64,000 nt of DNA from Hyperoplus lanceolatus (lineage: Eukaryota; Chordata; Actinopteri; Uranoscopiformes; Ammodytidae). Below the pieces are notes generated by a model. The model was not told the origin of the DNA and ran no database searches. It saw only the letters and a list, made by a program, of their open reading frames with translations. Location of the stretch: contig CM049395.1 of assembly GCA_026929865.2 (NCBI GenBank), positions 16,810,001-16,874,000 on the forward strand, written 5' to 3'. Of the stretch, positions 36,685-55,257 are shown in pieces. Made by a program: the position numbers and the translations under genes. Positions within the stretch are counted from its first letter, which is position 1. Each line of letters opens with the position of its first letter.

Positions 36685-37603
36685 TACATTAAACTACCAG
36701 GAGAATAAATACAAGTATATCTGAATCTATTTATCATAAATTGATTATTCGCTCACCAGTCAATGAATAGGCAACTACTTTGATAATTGCAAATATTTGA
36801 TGGTTCCAGCTTCACAAAACAAAGTATTGCTGCTTTTCTTGTCTTATTTAGTTTATTTAATCTGGAAGGGAGAACTTCTGATTGTCATTTGTGTTTATTT
36901 TCAGAATTTTTACAAACCAAATCGTAAATCAATTAATGGAGTAAATAACCAGCAGATTAAACCATATCCATAATTAAAATAATTATTAGTTGCAGTCCTA
37001 TTAAAAAAGGTTGAAAAAGGAGTTACACAGTTTCCTAGTATAACAGTTAAATCTTTGTTTGACATTATGCATGAGTAATAATAATCCAATGGTATAATAG
37101 TGACCAGGGACACTGATCATGTTAATGATTTCTCACAATAGGCCTATTTATCAACGATGATTTAAAAAAGGTGGGAAACAGATTATTATGCTATTTTTAG
37201 AATAGGCCTGTGGGCGCCTTCTATGGCCCGCCGGCACTATGTTGGTGACCCCTGCTCTAGACCATTTTCCTGCATTAATTATTTATACTTTTTATACATT
37301 TTCTGATCATATTAAAATACTTTTCCTTATACAACATTTTGAACTTATATTTTTAACAGAGTATTTGTTCAGTGTGCTCCTTCGTAAACAGGCCTACTAT
37401 TCTAAATCTCCACCACTAAAAATAATCCACTGTATTTACTGCATTACAACACTGCTCCCTAGTGACTGAAACTAACATACGAACACAATTACACCCACAC
37501 TGATAAAAGGCGTCTATAGGTTTCATTCACAGCTGATTTTAAACGAGAAAAAAATTACAAAATAGGCTAAAGCCTCGCGCTTGTTTACTAACACCACAGA
37601 TAG
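36685..37603. other. Upstream region of trip4
   Basis: AT-rich. A hAT-like right end (AACATAGTGCCGGCGGGCC on the other strand, after CAGGGGTCACC) stops at about 37253. Its left end was not found. No gene was recognised. Confidence 0.45.
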
Positions 37604-37612
37604 TATATAAAA
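37604..37612 (+). promoter_or_regulatory. Candidate TATA box of trip4
   Basis: TATATAAAA lies 206 bp before the start codon, followed by a CpG-rich stretch (ACGCGTGACG, TCGCGCGAG) typical of a promoter. The transcription start is not proven. Confidence 0.4.
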
Positions 37613-37817
37613 CACGCGTGACGCTTGCAGTCGCGCGAGCTTGACGGAACCTTTACTTGCATCAGAGTGCTATTCAGGAAGGTTTTCACTGTCACCGTGT
37701 CTGTGTGCGTGCTTGTTATTTATCCGACTGGAAACACAGCCATTCAGTTTTGCTTTGACACGCCAGCGGTACCTTTGAGTTTAAGCGTTGAGCTTAAAGT
37801 CTTTGTAAGTTGGTAAA

Positions 37818-43498
<5,681 letters not shown>

Positions 43499-45424
43499 GT
43501 CAGTTAATCATTGTGCCATTCCAGAGTTTTTTTTTTATTACCACTTTAAAAATTAAAACTACTAAAAAATCCATTGGATCACGGATATGTCAGTGGCAAT
43601 TCAGTGCAAATGACAAGATCAATCAAGGATCGACAACTGTAGTGTACATTATAATTATAACCCTAAATTGGAAGTGATGAAGACTTGAATAAAAGTGTGC
43701 AATGATGCCACACAAAACAACTTTGATGCTTTGGGATGTTACTCTTGGTATCACACATGACTTTTATTGCAGGTAATTGCAACAAAACAGGCTGAAATTG
43801 TGTTTTTCACCCATGGTTGCTTTGATTGACGGTTTGAAGCTGTTGTTGTTGCTGTTATAACATTCCCATCCTCCTCACCAATCTTTCTGCCCTTGAAGGT
43901 TTAGTACAAAAGGAATTTGTGTATAGTTTTAGAATTGCAGTTCAGTTTCAGGTATTGCAGCACTAGAGGCTGTTTGCGCACTGTGATTTCATAGACGTAC
44001 AGAGGCTTAATTTTTATCCATCACCGCACAAAAAACACACAGTCAAACAACTTTATTGTTCTCCAGACAGAAACACTTGTGTGCCTTTAAATCAGTGTGA
44101 ATTACTATTGTATTGGTTGCTAGGATTTTTTTTTTTTTTTTTTCTTTGGAAATACTGTATTTGACTGAGTTGGCCATACATAATACATAGCTGCAATATT
44201 GTTTCTTACCAACAGAGGTCATACTGTGCCTTTTCACCAGCACCTTCCTGTCAGCTTACAGTATTTACCCACTAGATACAGTATATACCGCAGGACTAAC
44301 ATCTGAATCACCAATCCAAGCCCTAATTACACCAGCTACCTCCAACCGTAATGGTGTTATATGCACATAACATCGTGTTAATGCAGCATACTTTCATTGC
44401 AATAATTTTGCTACAGAAGACACAAATAACAAAGAACACCTCCTGAATACTGATGAAACAAATCCGGAAATAACACACCACTTCATTCAAGTCATCACGT
44501 GTATAGAGTCACTCTCCGCTGTCAATGCAACCTCTCAAATGCGAATGTGTTGTTGTTTTCTCAGCCTTCTTTAATAGTAAATGTAGTTTTGGATTAAAAA
44601 AAGAAAAGATGTCACTTTGGGTTATGGGGATGTTTCATTATGGTCTGACATCTTATTATACAAATTATTTTATTGATTGATCAAGAAAACAATCTGCAGA
44701 TTAATCGTCAATTAATATCTTGTATCTTCTAACAGCAGTTTTCAGGCTTTAAAATATTGTAATGATAGCATTAAGCTGCTATATAGCTACACATAGTGAT
44801 TATTAAGTATGTTTACTTTGCTGCCATGTCAGTAAGAGTCATATCTCTAAACAAATACACACCCTCATTTGATAAGGTGGCAGTTGTCCTTACTTTTATG
44901 TAGTGTGCAAACACTTACTTGGCTTACTCTATTGTTGTCCTACCACACAAAACACTGTGCATGCTGGGAATTGTGTAAAACTCTTTAACACTGCATAAAC
45001 ATGCCCTAGCACTGCAAAGCTACAAGCCCTCGTACACATGTACACACATGCCTGTATTTGATAAGATACTGAGAGAGATCACATTTGGCAATTGCATAGG
45101 CTTCTGTTCCAATGAAAAAGAGACCAATGGAAAAAGCAATGATCCCTTTTAGTATATACTTGAGTTTCCATGCATCTTTGCACACATGTTTTCACATATG
45201 TTTCTTCCTTCATAAAGACAGTTGAATTATATTTGAAGAGTTCTGTGTTAAGATCAATTATAGAAATGTGTGCTGCTACATGGTTTGCATTTTTACTGCT
45301 GGGACATGTAAATCTAAGGGCTTTCCCCTTTTGTACTCTGTCCTTATTCTCTCCTCCACCACTCATTCCACCCAGGGCTGTAAAATCATGTTTGCAGGCA
45401 GTGTGACTGCCCTTTCATCCTGTG

Positions 45425-45429
<5 letters not shown>
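43499..45429. other. trip4 intron 11, first part
   Basis: AT-rich non-coding sequence with one T tract at about 44130-44145. No repeat family and no further trip4 exon were seen. Confidence 0.5.

Positions 45430-45489
<60 letters not shown>
45430..45489. repeat. (TG)n microsatellite
   Basis: 60 bp of perfect TG. Confidence 0.95.
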
Positions 45490-45491
<2 letters not shown>

Positions 45492-48205
45492 ACTTGCACA
45501 GAGCAGCCATAAATAACACCCCCACCCCACACAAGGCCCCTCAGAAAAAAAAGAAAGGAAGGCAAATGCAGAAAAAAGTGAAGCAACCAGAGAAGAACAA
45601 CAGTCCTAATGATAGTGCCAGTTTGTTGTTTAGTGCTTATTCCAGACACCATTTTGGAAAAGGCGATACTTTTAGCTGTTTTGCTTTTAGCAGTTTAAGC
45701 TCGCTTCTTTTCATGTGAGTAGAATAGTGGATGTTGTATTTTTGAAAATTAGCACATAGCTGAGCTGCTAGAGTGGGTGAGGTGTAGGATTTACTGTCCT
45801 GTGCTGGCAGTTGTGGGTGGTTAAAAGAGAGGGGGGTGGGGTAAGACAGACGGCCATTATTCTTCAGGCTCTTCTAAATCTGCCCCTAGTGATGTCTGAA
45901 ATATTTAGAGAAAGTGGAATGTGGGTAGATCAGAATAACACGTGGGAAAGCCTATAAACACAGGAAATACGATAAATGTTATACATGCTCGAAAATCACT
46001 GAGCCTATGTGATAACTGCCATTCCCCTGTTGGGGCGCTGTTGTACAGATAAGCACCAAAGAACCAGCTAGAAACCCCTCTGACGAACAGTGCAGAAAGA
46101 CCACCCGAGGCAAAGCAGGATTTCCATCTGCTTGACTCGGACCAATTCTTTCCCTCATTAGAAATTGACTGGTGTATTGATCCATTTCCCCCATAATCAC
46201 TCACTCCTCCCAAATCCCCAGCCCCCCTTACTACTGATAATTGGCTGGCTATTATGATCTGTGCTCTGTCTCTCTCCCCTACCCCCCATTGCTCACTCAG
46301 CAATGGGTGGAGATGTACGCCTGGCCTTGCTATTGTGGAGAGCAGAGGGGGTTGGGGAAAAGGTGTGTTACAGAGTGAAAATTGGAAAATGTTTTTGCTG
46401 GAAGAGGCAGTGTGAGATAATTAAAAAGGATGTGCAGAGAGCTCTAGCCAAACTAAACAGGTTTATGGTCGGTAGATATGCTGCAGATGGTTTACTGCAC
46501 ACATAATTTACACTCAACTGTGCAGTGTTTTAGAAATTGCACATAAAGTCCAAAAGCATTGCTGTATTTTTCATATACATCATTTGTCTACACATGCACA
46601 GACCCATTTTCAATCTGTATCCAACTGCTTCACAACACGGGCGAATGCACGCACACGCCCCATACAGAGCTTGAATTGCACCATCACCTTACTCCTGTGG
46701 TGGGGAAATTGATCAATTCACACTCCTAATAAGGGTCTTATTTATTAGTTTGAAAGATCATATCAATGGCTACAGAGCTACATGTCTTAGTGAATACAAG
46801 TCAGAATACAAGTCAGGTCCAATTCTATGGGCAGACATACAGAGAGCAAAACCAGTTCACTGTTCAGATTTGTATTGATTCATATGGAATCAATATAAGG
46901 GCAATAGTGCAAAATGGACTGTGTGCTTTGTTTATTTTTCAACATTCAAAGAGGGGTTTGAACAATAATACAGTCTGTGCTACCAAATCTTTCACAGATA
47001 AGAATATTTTATTAAACTCAGGTCTGTTGAAGGCTGACACACAGCATGTCCCCAGACTCTTATCGCCTATATAAGACACACACATATCAGATGGTTTTTA
47101 GTAGTGGTCCCCAAGTGGTCTAGACTCAGGTTTCAAATTTCATTACGTCACCGTCCACTCCTAGCCTATAGTAAATCCAATTCAGTAATTCTACTAAAGG
47201 AAAATAAACGTAAAAATGTGCATTAGGCCCTTTCCTCAAATTCATTTTGGTGTAAAACCAATATCATCTGCATATAGTATGTAACAGTATTGTCTGCATA
47301 AAATATATGTATGTAACACTATGGCCTGCATACAACATATTGTCTTCATACAGTATATGTATGTCACGGTAATCAATGTCTGCATACATATAACAGTGTC
47401 CTCTGCTTACATTCTTACATGGGAATTAAAATAATGGTGAATTGTCCCATAATAAACTCCAGAGGAACAGCTAAAGAGTATTAAAGTTTATTCTGTTAAT
47501 TAATCTTATATAATTAACAATAATTACATAAACACACAGAGTAGATACAAATAAATGTTAAAGAATCAAGCAGACATCACCGGAAGATTAAAGTCGATCT
47601 TGCTCTGAAAACGCAATCCTTGTCTAGTCTCGATTGGATATACTGTGTAAAATAAGAGGTAGCTAAGTCGGTAAAAAAATCATTTCACTTATCAAACTGC
47701 ACTAATTTAAAAACGTATTTTTCTATTTAAATCATTTATCAGTGCTGCTCTCTTTCTGCTCTTTGATTTATCTCAGTTTTGGTGTCATTGCATCAGTGCT
47801 CAGAGGTCTACATTGTGGGTTTATCTTTTTAACATCCACTTAATTAAATAATCCCACATTTCGTCCTATATTGTAGCCTTCAGCCCTTTTTCTTAGTAAA
47901 TATATTTCTCCATTGTTGCAGAATGTACAGTATGCAGTATTCAGCTCAGTAGATATATGCACACCCACACATGTCGGATAACTGAAACCATTGGCTTATA
48001 CCACATCACACAGCTTCAAGCCAGCCACTTATCTGTTAAAAGAAGTGCTGGTTTTCTGTGGAATTCCATTTGTGCAAGCTCTCCCTCTGACCTCCAGAGT
48101 GGAGCTCCCTAGCTTGTTAGGCCGGTTGGAAGCTCGGACTGATGCCTGCGTTTCCTTGTGTGGTAATGTGATATTTATATGCTGAAAGCCTTCCTGCCAG
48201 CATGC

Positions 48206-48207
<2 letters not shown>
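45490..48207. other. Non-coding, probably trip4 intron
   Basis: No gene was recognised. At about 47267-47405 there is a degenerate repeat with GTCTGCATA and TATATGTATGT recurring four times, possibly an old minisatellite. Confidence 0.45.

Positions 48208-48262
<55 letters not shown>
48208..48262. repeat. (CA)n microsatellite
   Basis: 55 bp of perfect CA. Confidence 0.95.
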
Positions 48263-48264
<2 letters not shown>

Positions 48265-48551
48265 ACACACAAATAAAATACGCACTCACAGGATATATTG
48301 GATGGATTCCAAGGGAAGGCAAGTCAGGCAATGCTATTCCCCCCCCCTTTTCTCTGTAGCATTGCGTGAATCCTTAGCAGTGGCTGTTCCCCTCTCTTCC
48401 TACTCCCCTACCCCTCCATCATTCCATCTCCATATTTCCCCGGCTTCCTCTTTATCAGTATGTTTTACAGCTCAGGGCTGCAAAGTCGTATGTGTTTGTG
48501 GAGAATTCAGATCATGCCCAGTGAACAGACATGCACACTTACATGCAAGTA

Positions 48552-48554
<3 letters not shown>

Positions 48555-48622
<68 letters not shown>

Positions 48623-48634
48623 CTCTCTCTCTCT
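48555..48634. repeat. (CT)n microsatellite
   Basis: 80 bp of CT with two single G interruptions near the right end. Confidence 0.95.
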
Positions 48635-49709
48635 CGCACACACATTCCTCTTCTTCTTCCCTTTTCCTTGCTGGGCAGTTTGCCATGTCATAGAGGTCAG
48701 AAATCATGTGATTCTGCGGTGGTGTGTAGAATGCTTTCAGCTCAGGGTCCCCAGGCACTGGATGACAACCAACCAAACCTCAGTCACAGGTTTTCAACAG
48801 CATGAAAAATACATATAATCCTCTGCCAGACTTGAAATGGCCTGCTACACTGTTCAGTTCACTTCATTGAATGTAACACAGTGTCTGCCGTCTCTGTCGG
48901 TGCAGCTGTCAGTTAAGCCCCCTTTGTTAGCTCACCTTATTACTCCATGTTGTTCAGCTCAGTTAATAGGACTTGTTCCTCTTGGTGTATGCTGATCACA
49001 GGAAGTTGGAACACTGATAAAAGCAAAAACAGACAGCTTCCTTTGATAGTCTGACAGTCGGCAGTGTTGATGAAAATAAGTCTGAATCAAAGAGAGGTAA
49101 CTGAATACCAAGCGGTACAAAGTGTTAGACTGAATGCTAAACAGGTTAAAATTTTAGGAATGATAAGTTAAGAAATCTATTTAACAGTTCTTGTTTAATG
49201 AGAGGCTAATTTAAAATAATACAAAACTAATGTAAAAACTGTATTGATAGAATTTACTAGGAATGTTTTGTACACATTTAGTCAAATTCTATAGTCTCCA
49301 TAATGTATTGTATGTATTCAGAGTAGAAATAACAAAATAGTACCCGATACATGGCCAATATTGCAGCAACTAAAACTTGCCTTTGTTTATAGTTATCTCT
49401 TTTGCAATAGTTCCTAAAGCCAATCATTATTTTCTTCATTCTACCATAATATATATATTGCATATCAAAGAACAGAACTGATTCACCAAATAAATTAGAT
49501 AAATGGGCCTCCACCACAAAGACATCCCTTGACAAATGTTTTTAATCCTTTTCGGTTTCTACTGATTTAGTTTATTTTAGAATTTAGATATGTATTTATT
49601 TTCACTTCCCACATCTCGCATGCAAACATTCCTAGCTTTATAGTAAGCTTTCTTGCAAATGCATTTTACACAAGCCATAGAGGTTGTTTATTGTGAATGC
49701 TAGCTAATT
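48635..49709. other. Non-coding, no recognised feature
   Basis: AT-rich sequence. No supported open frame. Confidence 0.45.
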
Positions 49710-49717
49710 TTGATAGG

Positions 49718-52039
49718 CAGAGCGGCCAAGTCTCACGCTTTGGCCGTGAGACACACGCATATCAACCAGTTCACACGCTCACACGCCACACCTCCAATTT
49801 CTCACGCAGAAAAATGAATCCCCGTAATATATATAGGGGAAGGTGGGGTGATTTGTGCATTTTGGAAGTTGCAAAACCCCTTGTTTCTAGAAAACCGTGG
49901 AAGAAATTGGAAATGTGACCACATATTTAAGAAGAGCCATCCATTTGACTCATCCTGTAAAGAAGGGAGACACAAGGAATAAGATATAAGCACATTTAAG
50001 CTCAAAAAACTGTGTTTTGCCTTTCAAAGTAAAATTTCCATGATCAAGGTTTTTTGATTATTGTGTCTGAACAATTATAGACACGTTTGAAAACATTTGA
50101 CACATGTTTTAGTGCTTTGGTATGCTACACTTTGAGTCTATATAGTTAGCACAATGTCAACCCTAAATTGCTGCATCATGCCTATTATCCAAAATTCTGG
50201 GGATGGGGTGATTTGTGCGCAAGGGCCTGGGTGAGTTATAAGTAAGTAAGTAAGTAAAATGTATTTATAAAAGCACATTTATGACAGTTTGCACTGTCCA
50301 AAGTGCTGTACATAGTGCATTCAGTAGGTAAACAATGAAGGTAAAATAACAATAACCAAAATAAAAGACGTAAAGCCCATACATCCACATAAACACAGAT
50401 AGTAGTGCAGAGGTAAGTAAGTAGTGCAGAGGTTAATGGGGAGGAAACACCAGGGTGTACATATGGGTTTTGAGCCTTGATTTAAAGGCAGAAATGTAGG
50501 GGGAATCACATTTGTCAGGTGGCAGTTGGTTCCACAAGCACGGAGCAACTAGTGCAAAGTACATTTCTGAGAGTTGTGCCAGTGGCATGGCTGTATACGC
50601 TGGTCACCAAAAGAAAGTGATAGTCTACAGTAGCTCAGGAGAGAGTGACATCTCAATTCCACTTAACGACACCACTGATGAGAGTTCAGATGGCCAGAAA
50701 GATGATGATGGTGACTTTGTCATTGTGACACAATGACGCACAAATCACCCCACGTAGTGGGGTGATTTGTGCGACAAGACAACTTTTTTTCCGAAAGCTA
50801 TATTTCTTAAACAGTTTATTCCAGATCCAAAGTTTTTATTGCCAGGGATGCACAACATCCTGAAATATATGTACATATTTGAGTTGGAGACATAACTGTC
50901 AAGGCCTCACTTTAAAATCACTTTGAGTAAAAAGTTGCACAAATCACCCCACCTTCCCCTATATATATTTTTTGGTACTTTTACTTTGAAAGTCTTATTT
51001 TGAAAAGCTAAACGGACTGAGTTCCGTGACATCCTCTTTCTGCCATGCTTTCTGCACGCGCGGTTTCTTTATAGGTCCATGGCATGGACAATATCCATGG
51101 CCGTGTGCAGCCCGTAGCCGCAGCAGCCACTTGGCAAACCACCACGGCCACGCCCCCCTGTGTTACACTACAAAACTAATAAAAGATCGCCGCCTCCCAG
51201 TCCCGCCCTTTGTTCAAATTATGTGGAAAATTAATGACAACAAGGACGCCGGTATTAAATGAACAAAGAGGTAAGAACACCTTAATTCAAATCAGTCACT
51301 TCACTTGATATATTCAAGCTTGTTTTGCATTATGTTATTGGGCTGGTTGACACACCAACACATTTTTGTTCTAAAATGTTGTCAACATTAATTGAATGAA
51401 TGTATTGAGTAACTAAGCTTAGAGGTTACTGTGGGAAAAATATGTTCTGAGAAGACATCAAGTGTCATAGATTTAATATAATAATGGTGAATTGAAATTG
51501 GATAATTGGATAACCCATACAATGTTGAATACATATAGAATAATTACCTTTATTACAGTTTAACCAAATGTTTTAACAATAGGCTACAGGAGATATTTGA
51601 AAGCACTACACATGCATTGTAGGCTATTCAATTAAATTTGTGTCAGTGAAACCGTGAATGTTCTCTTTTACTGTACATAAAAATGAATGCGAAAAGGCAC
51701 ACATTGCTTCATAAAAATTCACCAGAATGCAGGAAATTAAGTGTTTAATGCTCAAAATTTTCTGGGGGGGAACCCCAGACCCCCACTTACAATATGTCCA
51801 CACCCACTGTTTAATTAAAACCTGTCCTACGACTTTGCAATTCATGAATTCGTTTATTTTAATAAGATTTTTGATGTTTTATCACATTTTCCAATTGTCT
51901 TTTATTTCTGATTTATTATGAACAATATGTAAACTTGCAGGACACTAGCAAAAATTATTGGGTGGGAAAGAGGACACGGTTTTGGGTCCCTCGGCCAAAA
52001 AATCTCACTCCAAACTTTTGGTGAAACTTGGCAGCCCTG
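49718..52039. mobile_element. hAT element carrying a TA-flanked transposon
   Basis: It is flanked by the exact 8-bp duplication TTGATAGG (49710-49717 and 52040-52047). The left end is CAGAGCGGCCAAGTCTCACG and the right end, on the other strand, is CAGGGCTGCCAAGTTTCACC. Just inside the left end is a small palindrome (TCTCACGCTTTGGCCGTGAGA). Of its 2.3 kb, 1.1 kb is the TA-flanked copy 2. No transposase was recognised. Confidence 0.88.
49836..50959. mobile_element. TA-flanked DNA transposon, copy 2
   Basis: Flanked by TA (49834-49835 and 50960-50961), in a TATATA target. By eye it differs from copy 1 at only a few positions over 1.12 kb, including the same ends, the captured L2 tail, the acidic frame and the 35-bp palindrome (50738-50772). 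Confidence 0.85.
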
Positions 52040-52111
52040 TTGATAGGTAGTAGGGAATTCAGTCATTCCGAAGAACTGAAAAAGCCTGACAGCCCAAATT
52101 TGAAAGCCTGT

Positions 52112-52209
52112 TGTTAAAGAGGGTCCGCGATTGTAAAGGACCTGGCCATACCACTGGCATGAGCCGATCATGCGCTCGGTGCATGCTCATGCGCGCGCTT
52201 ATTGATTGG
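52112..52209 (+). repeat. Partial left LTR of the BEL/Pao fossil
   Basis: It matches the first part of the right LTR (TGTTAAAGAGGGTCCG...) and starts right after the CCTGT target copy. Confidence 0.8.
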
Positions 52210-54459
52210 GAGCCAAAGTCCTAGTCCAACACCTCTGGGCCAAAGAGAGGGGATGGGATGACCCCCTGCTGCCATCTGATCTTTTGCAAGCCTGTTACAC
52301 GTGGGAGGGTGAGCTGCAACATCTACCACTGATCAAGTTACCACGGTGCTATGTCACCCCTGATCTGGATTTACCTGAGGTCAAGAAGGAGCTCCATGTT
52401 TTCTGCGACGCATCAGAGGTTACGTATGGCTCAGTGGCATATCTCCGCACCGAAGACCAGCAGAGGAATATCCAAGTGTCCTTTGTGCTGGCCAGATCCC
52501 GTGTAGCACCAAAACGACACCTCTCCATGCCAAGGTTGGAGCTGTGCGCCTCTCTCACAGGAGCCCAGCTCTCCAGAGTACTCCATAACGAGCTTTCCTT
52601 GGGAAATTAAGAATATCGTCCTGTGGTCCGACTCTTCAACTGTCCTCACGTGGCTTCAGTCTGAATCATGCAGATTCAAAGCATTTGTTGGTAACAAGGT
52701 TGCAGAAATCCGCAAACTGACTGAAGGTCACAGTTGGAGGTACGTAGATTCTGCCAGCAACCCCGCAGATGACTTAACACGGGGCAAGACTCTCCCTGAG
52801 CTGGCAAAGCCAAACCGGTGGGGCCAGGGACCACCGTTCCTCTACCAGGATCAAGAATCATGGCCAGTGCTTCCTGCCCAAACAAATGATGCTGACACCG
52901 AAGAGCTTCTCAAGCCTATATTTTGTGGTCTTACCACTGCTACCTCCCCGCAGTAGACACCACTTAGTACTCATCATTTGAGGACCTGGTTGAAGCTACA
53001 TGCAGACTCGCAGACGGGGCGGCTCGTCAGCCAGGCAACTTCTCGGCTGCGGACTACCAACAAGCAGAAACCTCCATACTGCAGCAGGCGCAAATGGAAA
53101 GTTTTCCAGATGAATACAAGGCTCTGGAGACTGGCAAGCAAGTTTCGTCAGGTAGCTGCCTCATCACACTAGCCCCCGAGTTCGACACCAGCACGAGATT
53201 GATACGCGTAGGCGGTCGACTCCGCAAGGTGGAAGGTCTGAGTCTGGAAGTGGTGCACCCGATTGTGCTGCACCCAAAGCACCCAGTGACTAAGCTGCTC
53301 ATACGGCAATTCGACAACAAACTCTGCCATCCTGGACCAGAAAGAGTTTTTGCCGAGATCCGTCGGCAGTTTTGGATCCTCAGGGGCAGGGAGGCAGTAA
53401 GGAGCCATCAGCATCACTGCGCTCAGTGTCAAAAATGGAGAGACAAACCAAAGATCCCGAAGATGGCCGACCTTCCCCCAGCACGACTCTGTCTCCTGAA
53501 ACCTGCATTCTACTCCACCGGTGTAGACTGCTTCGGCCCCTACCTGGTCAAACGTGGTCGAATTAATGAGAAAAGATGGGGTGTTATCTTTAAATGTATG
53601 ACGACAAGGTGCGTGCACCTAGACCTTCTCCCCTCAATGGACAGTGACTCATTCTTGATGGCCCTCAGACGTTTCGTGGCCAGGCGTGGCACCCCCTTTG
53701 AAATCCTGTCCGACCAAGGGACAAACTTCCGTGGGGGAGATAGAGAGTTACGGGAAAGTTTTGCTGCGATGAGCCCATCGCTGCAGTCAGAGCTAGCGAA
53801 ACAAAGGATCCAGTTCCGCTACAACCCCCCTCATTCACCACATTTTGGAGGAGCCTGGGAACGTGAGGTGCGATCAGTTAAGGCTGCACTCCAGGTCACC
53901 GTGGGTTCCCAAACTCTGACTTATGCTTATTGAAGTAGAGGGCATCTTGAATGCCAAGCCCCTAGGTTATGTGTCCTCAGATGTTGCTGACCCAGACCCC
54001 GTCACCCCAAACTGCCTGTTGATGGGGCGGCCCGATGCCTCATTACCTCAAGTGGTTTATGCAGAGTCTGAAGTCCTAAGCAGACGAAGGTGGAGGCACA
54101 GTCAGGTACTTACCGATCAGTTCTGGGCCCACTTCATAAAGAGGTACCTCCCCACGTTGCAGACCCGTCAGAAGTGGCATGCTGAGACCGACAACATTGA
54201 ACCTGGAACTGTAGTTATGATCGTGGACTATCAGCTTCCTAGGTCCCTTTGGCCAGTCGGTACAGAGAAAGACGTTAATCTCAGTTCAGATGGTCGTGTT
54301 CGATCTGCCAATGTCCAAGGAAAGGATAAAGTGTACCAGAGAGCAGTGGCCAAGCTGATTAAGCTACCAGCCATCCCTGAAGAAGAGGGAGCATCACCCC
54401 CTGCTGGACATGCAACACCTCTTTAATAAGTACATTCACATGGTGAATGTAGGAGCGGC

Positions 54460-55252
54460 TGTTAAAGAGGGTCCGTGATTATAAAGGACCTGGCCATATC
54501 ACTGGCATGAGCCGATCATGCGCTCGGTGCATGCTCATGCGCTCGGTGCATGCTCATGCGCTCGGTGCATGCTCATGCGCGCGCTTATTGATTGGGAGCG
54601 GAGCCGTTAACTGCCGAGGAGGAGAGAGAGAAAAGGAGAGAAAGAAAGGCAGCAGAGCGATTGTGTCTGCGGACGGAGTTTGGAGTTTTCCCCAATAAGA
54701 AGTGTGCGTCGTTGGAGATTTGTTAGTGACGTTAACCTGAGTTGTTTGTATGTTCTTGTTAAGTATCTAAGCAACTGTTGAATGTTGTAAAGTCCCGTTT
54801 TAGAGCCTCGCGCACTTACCGTCTTTGATGCCGTTTGTATTAGATGTCAGTTACTTCTCCCTAGTATTCTACCGGGGCATTTATGCTGTTAGGTGAATGT
54901 TAGCATCTTTTGTTAACTATGCTAATCCCATGCGAAGGCCTACTGGCATTAATGCATATCCTGTTATTGAATTGTATAATCATTTTCCCTATGTTAATTA
55001 CTTAGACTTTCATGCTAGTTGTAGTGTGCATGCATTATAGAAATGTATGGTTATTATGAATGTGGTTATGACCTGATTATTTGTTTCCCTTGTTTCTGTA
55101 GACCACACACACACCCATACAGATACCCTCCAAACCCTACAAACTAAATAAATCTGCCATTACATTGGACAAACCAAGAAAGCAGTATTCCAGTGTTTTG
55201 ATTGACACTCCATGGTGACAGCTATTATCCTATAAACCTTCCCTCATCTACA
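54460..55252 (+). repeat. Right LTR of the BEL/Pao fossil
   Basis: 793 bp from TGTTAAAGAGG to CATCTACA, followed by the CCTGT target copy. Near its start a 19-bp unit (GCGCTCGGTGCATGCTCAT) is present three times in tandem; the left LTR has it once. Confidence 0.82.
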
Positions 55253-55257
55253 CCTGT

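Larger units (their letters stand above)
52112..55252 (+). mobile_element. BEL/Pao LTR retrotransposon fossil
   Basis: The element is bounded by TG...CA and a 5-bp target duplication CCTGT (52107-52111 and 55253-55257). Recognisable parts in order are a partial left LTR, a BEL-type RNase H region (about 52.2-52.6 kb, HVFCDASEVTYGSVAYL), an integrase with zinc-binding and core parts (about 53.1-53.95 kb, DCFGPYLVK and SDQGTNFRGG), an integrase C-terminal region of the BEL type (to about 54.4 kb) and a complete right LTR. No gag, protease or envelope part was recognised. It is a broken copy with several breaks. The stretch shared by the two LTRs differs by a few per cent, so it is moderately young. 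Confidence 0.85.

Noticed and set aside
37625-37816. Open frame just before the trip4 start
   Set aside because: It does not begin with ATG and lies in the presumed 5' UTR. The trip4 ATG at 37818 aligns with the human N-terminus.
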